A stretch of 64,000 nucleotides of DNA from Marivirga arenosa (lineage in GTDB: Bacteria > Bacteroidota > Bacteroidia > Cytophagales > Cyclobacteriaceae). The notes under the pieces were generated by a model. It had not been told where the DNA came from and did no database searches. It saw nothing but the letters and a program-made list of their open reading frames with translations. The stretch spans positions 868,001 to 932,000 of the forward strand of contig NZ_CP129968.2 of the NCBI RefSeq assembly GCF_030503875.2. The letters run 5' to 3'. The translations under genes and the position numbers were made by a program. Shown piece by piece: positions 9,004 to 19,200 of the stretch. The first letter of the stretch is position 1; each line of letters opens with the position of its first letter.

Positions 9004-9504
9004 ATGATATATAGCAATTTTATAATCGGTTTTTTATGGGTGCTTAGCGGAGTTGTTCATCCCTTTTATGTTTCCATTTCTGATTTGGTCTATAAAGAAG
9101 AGACCAAATCTGTTCAAATCATGCATAAAGTATTTGTAGATGACTTCGAACAGACTTTGAACAAGCATTATAATGTAAATCTCGATATTCTGGCTATGAA
9201 GAATACGGCTGAAATTGATGAGATGTTAGAAGATTATTATTCAAAAAGATTTTCCGTTGAGATAGATGGGAAACTACAAGAGATCACTTATATCGGTAGT
9301 GAACTAGAAGAAAATGTTCTTTGGATTTATCAAGAGATTTACAAAGTGCGAAAACCGAATAGATTTAAAATTACAAATACTGTATTATTTGATGAATTTG
9401 ATACGCAATCGAATTTAGTCCATACAGAAGTGGGAGGAGAGATCAAAACAGTTAGGCTGGTTGATGGGGATGAAACCCAGGAGGTAGAATTTGATTATTA
9501 CTAA
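9004..9504 (+). CDS. DUF6702 family protein
   Basis: This 166-residue protein has an N-terminal hydrophobic signal or anchor, followed at once by the family's typical opening HPFYVSISDLVY. The segment VQIMHKVFVDDFEQTL also matches the pattern of DUF6702 proteins, which are small exported proteins of Bacteroidota with an all-beta body. It is divergent from the HupE-like gene, and together with the M1 peptidase gene they form a recurring neighbourhood in this phylum. The link suggests a shared envelope process, but no biochemical function is known to me. Confidence 0.7.
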   Translation: MIYSNFIIGFLWVLSGVVHPFYVSISDLVYKEETKSVQIMHKVFVDDFEQTLNKHYNVNLDILAMKNTAEIDEMLEDYYSKRFSVEIDGKLQEITYIGSELEENVLWIYQEIYKVRKPNRFKITNTVLFDEFDTQSNLVHTEVGGEIKTVRLVDGDETQEVEFDYY

Positions 9505-9509
9505 AAAAT

Positions 9510-9540
9510 AAAGGCTTGGTATTTTAGTGCCAAGCCTTTC
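9510..9540 (+). terminator. Bidirectional Rho-independent terminator
   Basis: AAAGGCTTGG and CCAAGCCTTT form a 10-bp stem with an A-run on one side and a T-run on the other. It sits between the DUF6702 gene and the convergent yicC-like gene. Confidence 0.8.
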
Positions 9541-9543
9541 ATT

Positions 9544-10422
9544 TTATAAAACATTTAAAGATTGTTCTTTAATTTTTTCAAGCTCTTCCTTCATCTGAAT
9601 CACTTGCTCTTGTAAGTCTGAATCATTTGCTTTTGATCCCAGAGTATTGATTTCACGACCTATTTCCTGACTGATAAACCCTAGTTTTTTGCCATGAGAT
9701 TCCGCTTTACTGTTAAGTGTATCAGAGAAATACTTTAAGTGAATAGCTAATCTCTCCATTTCCTCATGAACATCTAATTTTTCTGAGTAATAAATAAGTT
9801 CTTGTTCCAGTCTATCTTGATCATAATCAACTGACTGGGTAAGTTCCTTAATATTGTTTTGTAGCCTAGTTCGGATTTTCTCTAACCTTTGAGGTTCAAT
9901 CTTTTTAGCATTTTCTAATTTTTCCGCTATGGTATCCACATAACTTCCTAGAATAGAACCTACTTTTTGACCTTCTGATTTACGAAAATCATTACAGCTA
10001 TCTATAGCATTATTTAGCGTATCATTTATTAATTTTAAATCTTCTTCAGAAAGGTTCTCATCTTCAAACTTCATGATTTCTGGAGCCTCTAAGGTCATCT
10101 TCATAAGATCATTAAACTTTCTTCCATTAGTCTCCTCAAGATCTGAAAGCTTTTCATAGTAAGCCGTGAATAATTCTTGATCAATGTTAGGTAATGCTAA
10201 TTGTTTATTCTTAGTGCTGATTTTTATGCTGACAGCAGCTTTTCCTCTAATTAATTTCTGATTGATAACATTGCGAATTTCAATCTCTTGTGCATTAAGA
10301 GTTTTAGGGAGTTTTAATGATAAATCTAAAAATTTAGAATTGAGTGTTTTAATTTCTACTTCAACAGAAATATTCTCGTTTTGTGCTTCAGCATTACCAA
10401 AGCCAGTCATTGATTTGATCAT
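9544..10422 (-). CDS. YicC family endoribonuclease
   Basis: This 292-residue protein begins MIKSMTGFGNAEAQ, the signature opening of YicC/YloC proteins. It continues with the VEIKTLNSKFLDLSLKLP segment and ends with the DUF1732-type tail, including REINTLGSKANDSDLQEQV. Members of this family act as RNA endonucleases that help turn over small RNAs. Length and termini fit the family. It is the last gene of a minus-strand run behind the barrel protein (9-bp gap) and shares a terminator with the DUF6702 gene. Confidence 0.9.
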   Translation of the reverse strand: MIKSMTGFGNAEAQNENISVEVEIKTLNSKFLDLSLKLPKTLNAQEIEIRNVINQKLIRGKAAVSIKISTKNKQLALPNIDQELFTAYYEKLSDLEETNGRKFNDLMKMTLEAPEIMKFEDENLSEEDLKLINDTLNNAIDSCNDFRKSEGQKVGSILGSYVDTIAEKLENAKKIEPQRLEKIRTRLQNNIKELTQSVDYDQDRLEQELIYYSEKLDVHEEMERLAIHLKYFSDTLNSKAESHGKKLGFISQEIGREINTLGSKANDSDLQEQVIQMKEELEKIKEQSLNVL

Positions 10423-10431
10423 GGAAAAATA

Positions 10432-13400
10432 TTAAAAATCGTATCCTATACTTAAACTAAGTTTTGGGTCTTGAACAATATAATCTTCAATAGGATAAGC
10501 GTAATCTAATCTTATATAATAACCTAATAAAGTTGTTCTAAGCCCTAATCCGAGCGAAGATAACCAAGGGTTTTTGTAATTTCTAATAACAGCTTTGAAA
10601 TTATCAGCTTCTATATTCTGGCGGTTTATACTATTGTCTTGTGCCCAAGGGCTTCCTCCTAACCAGGCCGTTCCTATATCATAGAATCCTATAACTTGGA
10701 AATTGCGAGCAAAAGTAGAATTCATTGAATTATTACTTAACACTCTAAAAATAGGAAATCTTAATTCATTGCTTAAGAGGATAACATTTTTGCCGCTGAA
10801 TTCATTTAGCTGAAAGCCTCTTAAGCCAGTTACAAATTCATGGAAAAGTAAATTCTCATTGTAGATAGGACTTTCAGATGAAGTAATTGATAAAGGATTC
10901 TCCTCTACTGTAACTTCATCTCCAGGAGCGGGCTGATTAATTCTTCTGAAAACCCAGTTTTCAACTCCACCTAACATAAAATAGGGTGAATTCTGACCTA
11001 AAAATCCGCCAACATAAAGTCTACTGGCAAATGTGATTTCTCTAAATATCTTTTGATAGTTTCTAACATCTAAATAAATTTTACTAAATGATTGACCTGC
11101 CGCAAAACCACTTGTATAATTCTCGAAAGCAACTTTTCCTCTTAAACCCTGGCGCATATTTAAACCAATGGGTTCTGAATCATCATAGATATATTCGATT
11201 TTACCTCCAAAAAGCCAATCATTTGAAAGTGGGCTTTTAGCCAAATTGTTACCTTGAGTCAGAACATTAAAGCTACTTTCTATAAACTGTCTGTAGATAA
11301 CATGAGGCTTAACACTTATTCTACTATTATTTGAAAAGGGGAAAGCCCCACCAAAACTGATATTATTTAATGCATAAGTTTGATCTGTAAATCTGTCATT
11401 AAGTTTTGTAGCATAAACATCTCTTTCAAACCTTACACTATAATCAACCAATCTTTCAAGATATTGGTATTCGCCAAAAATAGAACCGCTTCTAAAATCC
11501 TGTAGAGATAAATCAAATCCTCCGTAGAATTTATTATTCTCCCTTAAGTCATTCATTTGATATCTTGAATACATGGAAAGTCCTATTAATGGATCGATTT
11601 TCCATGAGGCGGTAACATTATTTGTTGTGAAGGTAGGTTCATAATCAAAAGGCCCCATTAAGCTTGCAGTACTTCTTAGTTTGCTTAAATTCTTTAAAAG
11701 TGAGCTTTCTTCTTTGTCTTGTTCAAATTTTTGTGCTTCAAATTCAAAGTTATCTGCATCTAGCTTGGTAGAGTTTTCATTTCCTTGATTAAGCTTTTTT
11801 TGAAGACTAGATAGATTTGAATCCTCTTTAAAGTTTTTATCCTTGGGTATTTCTAAGTTATTGCTTTTCCCTGCCCCTTGATTCTTAATACTTGGATTAG
11901 GATTTAATTTTCGGCTTAATTCAACTTGCTTCCTTAATGTGGAAGGTAAAAACTTAGCTTCATTAGCATTGAAATCATCTTTTAGATAGAGTTTTTCAGT
12001 ATCATTTTGATTCAGAACTACAGAATAGAGTTTCAGCTCAGGTCTGAGATCATAATTTTGAACCCCTGTTCCATAGGCAGAAATTTGGGTTGAGGTCTCT
12101 TTTTCTAGGTCGAATCGGTACAGATTGTTAATGCCTGATTTATCGCTAACATAAAAGAGGGTAGAACTATCTGGAATTACGATTTGAGTATTTTCTCCGA
12201 AGTCTTTGGTAATTTGTTTAAGCTCATTTGGCTTATCAATATCATATTCAAATAAGTTAAAATTTCTTACCATGTCTGAATATCCATAATCTATGGAGAC
12301 ACTATCAGTTTTTCGATTACTTGAGAAAACGATACGTTTTGTATCTGGAATAAAAGCAGGGTATAAATCGTCAAAAACATCATTAGTTAATCTTCTGATA
12401 TTAGGTCTTCCTGTACTAATTAAATAAAGGTCGGATTGAGCATTAATATTAGCACTTACAACCGCTGTTTTACCATTTGGATAGATGTCAATTTGATTCA
12501 CTTGATCAAATTTTCTTAAGTCACGTTTTTGAATTTTATCAGTATAAGGATTGTAAAGATTAAGAAGATTTACACCTCTATTGTAACTAACAATACCCAA
12601 AGTAGCACTATCACCCCAGTCCATAGCTGGAGCAAAAGTTTCTTCAGATTTTTCTAACCTTTTCTGTCCCCCTCTAAAAATAACTTTTTCTTGCCCGCTG
12701 CTTATCTTCCTAAGTTTAACTTTAAAATGCCCTCTGTTATTTATTGAATATGCTAAGAAGTCACCATTTGGGCTAATTTTAGTTTGGTATTTTACTTCAC
12801 CTATCCACGGTTTGGAAATTTGATTTTTAGAAGATAATTCTTCTGTATCCATATTGGTGAAGTTATTAATGTAGAAATATTTATACTCACTTAAAAAGGC
12901 TTTAAAAGGTATTCCTAAGGTGTTGGTAATACTTTTTTCTTCATTCCTTATAATTCTAGTAAGGTTGAGAGTATTTGAAATATTAATTCTTCCATATTTT
13001 TCTGAAATAAAATTCCATAGTGATTGACCGGCTAGTTCAGCTTCTTTTCCTTCCAAATTTTCAATGCTTGAGGGATTATGATCAATCAAATAATTCCTAA
13101 CGAAATCATCCATTTCTGCATTCCATCCATACGCTATGTAGGCTGCTGCGCCATTAATGAACCATTCTGGCACTGTAAACAATGAATTGGATTGGAAAAC
13201 TTCAGATACTAAGCCCCCGCCAAAAAGCATGTCTTTGATGAATAGCTTTGAAACTTTGTAATTAATTTCTTTCCTAAGTGTTTCGAATGAACCGGAGAAG
13301 GCAACTTCTAAATGAGTTTTGAGGAAATTAGTTTGTCCACTTATGTCAAACTGAGCCTCATTGAGTCCAACATTACTTTGATTGTAATCAATATTGCTAT

Positions 13401-13692
13401 TAAAAATAAAAATTTTGGTTTTACTATAAGGTGCATAACCCATGATGTCTGTAATCCGTAGGAAATCCTCTTCTATAGTGCTAGCAACTTGTTTAGCAAG
13501 TTTTTGTCCACCATAGTAATAATAAACATCAAAATGAGAAGTGCTATAATATTTCCAATCGAAAAATCTGTATTGAATTCTACTTTTACCAAATGTTTCC
13601 TCACTGTTTTGTGCTCGTAAAGCTTGAGGCGTAATACTTGCAAAAGTTATACTTACTATTAATAAAATGAATGTAAAGGTTCTTAATCTCAT
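10432..13692 (-). CDS. TolB-like propeller/outer-membrane beta-barrel protein with degenerate peptidase-like N terminus
   Basis: This is a 1086-residue exported protein. After a signal peptide, residues about 30-280 resemble the gluzincin-like domain that often precedes such propellers (VPEWFINGAAAYIA in place of the usual WFxEGLAEYxS). The expected HExxH helix reads INYKVSKLFI, so the zinc site is missing. A WD40-like TolB propeller follows (about 290-600) with repeats such as ISPNGDFLAYS and FIPDTKRIVFSSNR. A low-complexity linker then leads into a C-terminal barrel ending in LSIGYDF with terminal Phe, the outer-membrane insertion signal. It is co-transcribed with the oxidoreductase gene (1-bp gap) and yicC. 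The role is unknown. Confidence 0.75.
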   Translation of the reverse strand: MRLRTFTFILLIVSITFASITPQALRAQNSEETFGKSRIQYRFFDWKYYSTSHFDVYYYYGGQKLAKQVASTIEEDFLRITDIMGYAPYSKTKIFIFNSNIDYNQSNVGLNEAQFDISGQTNFLKTHLEVAFSGSFETLRKEINYKVSKLFIKDMLFGGGLVSEVFQSNSLFTVPEWFINGAAAYIAYGWNAEMDDFVRNYLIDHNPSSIENLEGKEAELAGQSLWNFISEKYGRINISNTLNLTRIIRNEEKSITNTLGIPFKAFLSEYKYFYINNFTNMDTEELSSKNQISKPWIGEVKYQTKISPNGDFLAYSINNRGHFKVKLRKISSGQEKVIFRGGQKRLEKSEETFAPAMDWGDSATLGIVSYNRGVNLLNLYNPYTDKIQKRDLRKFDQVNQIDIYPNGKTAVVSANINAQSDLYLISTGRPNIRRLTNDVFDDLYPAFIPDTKRIVFSSNRKTDSVSIDYGYSDMVRNFNLFEYDIDKPNELKQITKDFGENTQIVIPDSSTLFYVSDKSGINNLYRFDLEKETSTQISAYGTGVQNYDLRPELKLYSVVLNQNDTEKLYLKDDFNANEAKFLPSTLRKQVELSRKLNPNPSIKNQGAGKSNNLEIPKDKNFKEDSNLSSLQKKLNQGNENSTKLDADNFEFEAQKFEQDKEESSLLKNLSKLRSTASLMGPFDYEPTFTTNNVTASWKIDPLIGLSMYSRYQMNDLRENNKFYGGFDLSLQDFRSGSIFGEYQYLERLVDYSVRFERDVYATKLNDRFTDQTYALNNISFGGAFPFSNNSRISVKPHVIYRQFIESSFNVLTQGNNLAKSPLSNDWLFGGKIEYIYDDSEPIGLNMRQGLRGKVAFENYTSGFAAGQSFSKIYLDVRNYQKIFREITFASRLYVGGFLGQNSPYFMLGGVENWVFRRINQPAPGDEVTVEENPLSITSSESPIYNENLLFHEFVTGLRGFQLNEFSGKNVILLSNELRFPIFRVLSNNSMNSTFARNFQVIGFYDIGTAWLGGSPWAQDNSINRQNIEADNFKAVIRNYKNPWLSSLGLGLRTTLLGYYIRLDYAYPIEDYIVQDPKLSLSIGYDF

Positions 13693-13693
13693 A

Positions 13694-14752
13694 CTAACTT
13701 GAATATAATGGATAATAACGTTTAATGTTTACTTCATCATTTAATTTTTTTGAATTAATTATTGATTCCACAAACTCATTAGCAAAATATGGGGCTAATG
13801 ATACACCTTTAGTACCTAATCCATTGAATATAAAAACGTTCTTATGAGCAGGATGGTTTCCAATTAAAGGTCTCCTATCTTTTGTTGAAGGTCTAATTCC
13901 TGCTACTTGATCTATAATCTCATATTTTACATTTAGTAGGTCATCTAATTTTTCTGTAAGCTGATTTCTAGCTTTTGAAGTAGGTTCATATGTAAGATTT
14001 TTCCATTCATAAGTAGCACCCACTCTGTAATAGTCTTGATGAGTATTTTTTACTACAAAAACTCCTCTATTAAAAATTACATCTTCCGGTAAAGCTTTTT
14101 CAGTTTTAATATGTAAAATCTCGCCTTTCACTGGTGCAGTAGGAACCCAATCAAAATACGAATTTCCGCTTAGGGGTCCATCGCAAAAAATTATATTTTG
14201 AGCTTTAATTTCTTGATATACAATAGTATCATCAGTTATAATCAGGCTTTTGTAGTCAAACTTTTTTTCAATGAAGGCATTAATGGAAGTTAAATACTGC
14301 TGATGAGCTTCAAGCATAGATTTCACATCTAAAAAGCCACTATGCTTCAATAATACGCCTCCAAATGGATCTTTAATAAAGTTTGTGAAATGAGATTTGG
14401 TGTAAGTATGCTTTATAAATGCTGTAGCATCATCTTCTCTACCCATCCAATCGTTCTGATCTTCTAAAGATAGAAAAGGTCGATATATGGCTTTGTCATA
14501 TAAGAATTTAGTATTTAATGATTTTTCTAAATTACTATAAAAGCTTTCCAGATAGGGGAATAACTGTTCTGCTAACCAGGTTTTTTTCATTTTTCTTCCG
14601 GTAATCGGGTTGTATAAACCTGCTGCAACTTTTGAACTAGAATTAGGATTGTTTTCTGAAATAACAACAAACGACTTTCTATGAAGCTTTAAATGCTCTA
14701 CTACAGAAACTGAAGCAATTCCGTGACCCACTATAATGTAATCAACTTTCAT
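13694..14752 (-). CDS. FAD-dependent oxidoreductase, DAO (D-amino-acid oxidase) superfamily
   Basis: This 352-residue protein has the N-terminal Rossmann motif IIVGHGIASVSVVEHL, in which the canonical GxGxxG reads GHGIAS. The DAO-type segment KVAAGLYNPITGR follows, near residue 45. A C-terminal GIRPSTKDRRPLIGNHP block and FNGLGTKGVSLAPY match the FAD-binding end of the glycine/sarcosine oxidase-like family. It is cytoplasmic with no signal peptide. It is the first gene of the three-gene minus-strand unit with the barrel protein and yicC. The substrate cannot be read from the sequence. Confidence 0.85.
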   Translation of the reverse strand: MKVDYIIVGHGIASVSVVEHLKLHRKSFVVISENNPNSSSKVAAGLYNPITGRKMKKTWLAEQLFPYLESFYSNLEKSLNTKFLYDKAIYRPFLSLEDQNDWMGREDDATAFIKHTYTKSHFTNFIKDPFGGVLLKHSGFLDVKSMLEAHQQYLTSINAFIEKKFDYKSLIITDDTIVYQEIKAQNIIFCDGPLSGNSYFDWVPTAPVKGEILHIKTEKALPEDVIFNRGVFVVKNTHQDYYRVGATYEWKNLTYEPTSKARNQLTEKLDDLLNVKYEIIDQVAGIRPSTKDRRPLIGNHPAHKNVFIFNGLGTKGVSLAPYFANEFVESIINSKKLNDEVNIKRYYPLYSS

Positions 14753-14886
14753 AACGAAATTTTACTTTTCAAAAGAATTAAATTATTAAAGACTATGATT
14801 GTTTCAATCCAAATCACCTTCTATAATTAAATATATTTTAGGCAATCAGCTTTAATTTCAACAAATTTGCATCAAACTATAGAGAT

Positions 14887-15531
14887 ATGATACACATTAA
14901 GCAATTTGTTTTCAATCCTTTTATGGAGAATACTTATGTGGTTTATGATGATAATAAAAATGCTGCCGTTATAGATCCAGGATGTTATGAAGGTTATGAG
15001 CAAGATGAGTTGGTAAACTTCATAAAAGATGAAGGCTTGAATGTTCAGCAATTAATAAATACACATTGTCATATTGATCATGTTTTAGGAAACCAATTTG
15101 TGAAGGATAAATATGGCGTAAAGCTATATATGCATGAGAAGGATAAACCGATTTTAGAGGCAGTCCCTACTTATTCTGCCGCATATGGATTTGCCAATTA
15201 TCAAATTTCTAAACCTGATATCTTCCTTAAAGAAGGCGATATTCACAAGATTGGAGATATAGAATTTGAGGTGTTGTTTTTACCAGGTCACGCTCCAGGT
15301 CATATTGGTTTAATGAATGAAAAAGAGAAAGTATTTATAGGAGGGGATGTTTTATTTGATGGTAGCATAGGTAGAACAGATCTTCCTGGTGGTGATCACG
15401 ATACTTTAATCAGTAGTATTCAAAATAAACTATTTAAATATGATGATGAGGTAGTTGTATATTGTGGACACGGTTCAACTACAACACTCGGAAAAGAAAA
15501 AGCATCAAACCCTTTTTGTGCTATAAAATAA
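14887..15531 (+). CDS. MBL-fold metallohydrolase, glyoxalase II-like
   Basis: This 214-residue metallo-beta-lactamase-fold protein has all metal-binding motifs. THCHIDH supplies the first site and second-site Asp/His, PGHAPGH supplies the next His, GGDVLFDGSIGRTD the bridging Asp, and CGHG the last His. The layout is that of small hydroxyacylglutathione hydrolase-like proteins, which hydrolyse thioesters. It heads a forward run with pssA (6-bp gap), porU and porV. No glutathione-specific domain is seen, so the substrate is open. Confidence 0.88.
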   Translation: MIHIKQFVFNPFMENTYVVYDDNKNAAVIDPGCYEGYEQDELVNFIKDEGLNVQQLINTHCHIDHVLGNQFVKDKYGVKLYMHEKDKPILEAVPTYSAAYGFANYQISKPDIFLKEGDIHKIGDIEFEVLFLPGHAPGHIGLMNEKEKVFIGGDVLFDGSIGRTDLPGGDHDTLISSIQNKLFKYDDEVVVYCGHGSTTTLGKEKASNPFCAIK

Positions 15532-15537
15532 ACTGCT

Positions 15538-16221
15538 ATGATAAAAAAGAATATACCTAATGCTATTACAGCAGCGAATCTATTTACTGGTGCAGTAGGA
15601 GTTTATTTTACTAGTCAGTTTGAATTCGAATGGGCAGCTTTTTGCATAGTGTTGGCTGCTATTTTTGATTTTTTAGATGGAATGTTAGCACGATTGCTCA
15701 AGGTTCATTCTGAAATTGGAAAACAATTAGATTCTTTAGCTGATATGGTTACCTTCGGTTTTTTACCTTCCTACATACTTTTTCAATTTCTTCAATTGAA
15801 TGAAGCTGAGGTATGGAGTTTCATTGCCTTTTTAATAGCAGTCTTTTCAGCATTCAGATTAGCTAAATTCAATATTGACACTCGTCAGTCGGATGAATTT
15901 ATAGGTTTACCAACTCCCGCTAATGCCTTATTCATAGGTTTTTTGATTTTTTTAAAAGGTAGTTTTTTCTCGAAATATCTGTTTGATACAGCTAGCTTAA
16001 TTCTAATAGCGGTTCTTTTTTCATATCTGCTTGTGGCAGAAATCCCAATGATTGCACTGAAGTTTAAAAATTTGAAATGGCAGGATAACATCTTCAGATA
16101 CCTGACTATAATAATGGCTATAATTTTAGTGGCAATTTTTCAATTTTCAGCTGTTCCAATCGTTATTCTGATTTATATCATTTTATCAATTATAAAATAT
16201 TCATTCTTCTCTAGAAATTAA
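15538..16221 (+). CDS. pssA: CDP-diacylglycerol-serine O-phosphatidyltransferase
   Basis: This 227-residue integral membrane enzyme carries the CDP-alcohol phosphotransferase signature. It reads DGMLAR, then eight residues, then G, and ends DSLADM (pattern DGxxARx8Gx3Dx3D). The opening KKNIPNAITAANLFTGAVGV is typical of class II-type PssA. It makes phosphatidylserine from CDP-diacylglycerol and serine, the precursor of phosphatidylethanolamine. Six to eight hydrophobic helices are visible. The gene follows the MBL hydrolase gene by 6 bp. No phosphatidylserine decarboxylase gene is in the window. Confidence 0.92.
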   Translation: MIKKNIPNAITAANLFTGAVGVYFTSQFEFEWAAFCIVLAAIFDFLDGMLARLLKVHSEIGKQLDSLADMVTFGFLPSYILFQFLQLNEAEVWSFIAFLIAVFSAFRLAKFNIDTRQSDEFIGLPTPANALFIGFLIFLKGSFFSKYLFDTASLILIAVLFSYLLVAEIPMIALKFKNLKWQDNIFRYLTIIMAIILVAIFQFSAVPIVILIYIILSIIKYSFFSRN

Positions 16222-16262
16222 TTTGGAAAAAACACTGTTAGAACTTTGTTTTGAGAGTTTTA

Positions 16263-19200
16263 ATGAGAATCTCCTTCACTATCATATTGACCCTTTTCAT
16301 ACAAATTTTGTATGCTCAATCCGTTTTGAATAAGAATGGGATGATAAAAGTAGCTACTTCAACGGAAGGAGTTTATAAAATTGATTCTCAATTTTTAGAG
16401 GCAGCAGGAGAAAATCCTTCTGAAATAAATCCTAATAAAATTCAGGTTTATGGAATGCCCGGAGGTCATATTCCACAATCAAACTCTATAGATTATCCTT
16501 ATGACCCGCAACCTTTAGCTATAAAAGTTAAGGCCAATACAAATGCTGTGTTTGAGGAGAATGAAGCTGTTTATTTTTATGCTGATGCTGTAGATAATAT
16601 CGACTATAATTTTGAAAATGAATTTTATGAGTATAGCAATAATGTATACAGTGATTCAATTTACTTTTTTATTGATATAAATGCAGAACAAACCAATTCA
16701 ATTGCTTCAATAAGCTCAGAAAATATCAATGTAGATCAAAGTTTTAATTGGTATGATGCTGTTTATTTTCATGAAGTAGATGAAGTAAATATTTTAAGAT
16801 CTGGAAGAAAATGGTTTGGTGAATCTTTTAGTATAAATAGAACTCAAGATTTTACTTTTGAATTAAATAATGATATTGCTTCATCTGATGAAATAAGCCT
16901 TACTACTCACTATTTAGCACAAACTTATAATGAAGCAAATCTAAAAATCAGGTTAAATGAATATGAGTTAGCCAGTGAGTCACTTGAAAGAGTATCAGAT
17001 TTTACAATCTTTCCTTATCGTGAAAAAGGCAAATTGCTTGAAAACCGATCAACAATAGCAAGCTCATTAGTTTCAGGATTAGAATTAAATATTTCGCTTA
17101 CACATGAAGCTTTGGGTGCTGGTAGGTCTGATGGATATCTGGATTATTTGTTTCTAACGGTTCCTCAAAAGTTGAATGTTTTAAATTCTCAAATCGTAAT
17201 TAGAAATAGGGGATTTCAGCAAATTGGTAATTATGAATTAAAAATAGGTAATCTTTCAAATGATCATTATGTATGGGAAGTGAGTGACCCTATTAATTCT
17301 AAGGAATTAATCATGAATAATGGGTCTTTTAAATTTTCTCAAACTGAGGAGAGAAGGGAAAGAAAATTCGTAACTTTTAATGCTAATTCTGCATTACGCC
17401 CGGAATATATAGGAACATTAAATTCACAAAATCTAAAGAAATCTACCTCTCCCGATTATTTAGTCATTACTTTTGACGGCTTTAATGAAAGTGCACAAAA
17501 GCTAGCTTCATATCGAGAAAATCATAATAATTTTAGTGTGGAGGTTGCTAAAATTTCTGAAATATTTAATGAGTTTGGTTCAGGTAGAAGAGACGTTTCT
17601 GCCATCCGAAATTATATCCGCTATTACTATTTAAAAAATCCAGACAAACTTAAATATGTGCTTCTTTTGGGTGCATCATCCTATGATTTTAAAGATAGAA
17701 TAGCTAATAACACTAATTTAGTCCCAGTATATCAATCTAGAAATTCGCTACATCCGGTTTTTACTTATGCCTCTGATGATTTTTATGGATTCATGAATCA
17801 AAATGAAGGCTTTTGGGCAGAAGAATCGAATAATATTGATGAGCTTGACCTAGGCATTGGAAGAATACCCGCAAAAACAAAAAAGGAAGCTGCGGACGCA
17901 GTAAATAAAATAATTTACTATGAAACGAATCCTCAAGCCTTTAACAAATGGAGAAATGATATTTATTTCATTGCAGATGATGAAGATGGCAATATTTTTC
18001 ATCGTGATTCAGAAGAACTAAGTAAATATGTAATTGATAATTTTGGATTTTATAATATCAACAAACTCTATTTAGGAGCATTTGAACAGGAAGTTTTTGC
18101 CAGTACACAGCGTTCACCAAAAATGAGAGAAGCCATTAATGATATGGCAAATAAGGGTGCTTTAATAGTGAATTACATTGGTCATGGTTCGGAAAGTAGC
18201 TGGACGAATGAATCTATTCTTAATGTAAGCATGGTTGAGGAATGGAATAATATTGATAAACTGCCGCTATTTGTCACAGCAACTTGCGAATTCGGCCGAT
18301 TTGATAATCCAAATATAGAATCAGGCGCTCAGAGAATGTTACTTAAACCTGATGGTGGTGCTATTGCATTATTAACTACTTCAAGGCCTGTGGAGTCAAG
18401 TTCAAATGCCACTTTAAATCGATCTTTTTTTCAACATGTATTTAAATCTCAAAACACTAAACCTAAAAAATTAGGGGATATTATTAGGCAAACTAAAAAC
18501 TCAGGGATTGTAGGGGTTAAGAACCGAAATTTTATTTTGCTAGGTGATCCAGCTGTAACTTTGGCTGAACCTGAAAGTAATGTTCAAATTACCAATATTA
18601 TGAATGAAGAGGGTGAAACGGATACTCTTAAAAGTATGTCTAAAATCACAGTATCGGGTTTAATTGAGAACAATCTAAAACAAATCATGTCAGATTTTGA
18701 TGGTGAACTAACTATTGAACTTTATGATAAGCCCCAAGCAACTTCTACAATCGATAAAGCAGAAAGTGAATTTAACTTTATGACATTTGATCAAGTGATC
18801 TTCAGAGGGAAGTCAAGTATTCAAAATGGGGAATTTAGCTTCAGTTTTTATGTTCCCACTGAAATAGATTACCGCATTGATAAAGGCAAGTTTAGTTTTT
18901 ATGCGAAGAATGACAATCAATTAGAAGATGCATCAGGTTTTAATAATGATTTCATTGTAGGAGGTAGTTCTCTCATGTCAAATAATGATACTGCTGGTCC
19001 TGATTTGGCGTTATACCTAAATGATAGAGAATTTGAAAATGGTAATAGAGTAGGGAATGATGCTTCTTTAATAGTAGATTTGTTTGATGAGCATGGAATA
19101 AGTATTTCAAATAGCAATGTGAATCCAGGTATTACCTATTCAATTGATGGTGGGGAAGATATAAAACTTAATGATTTTTTCTATTACGATAAAGATTCCT

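Noticed and set aside
6001..9504. Urease or hydrogenase locus (because of the HupE/UreJ gene)
   Set aside because: No urease, hydrogenase or nickel-chaperone genes are present; the family also occurs alone in Bacteroidota.
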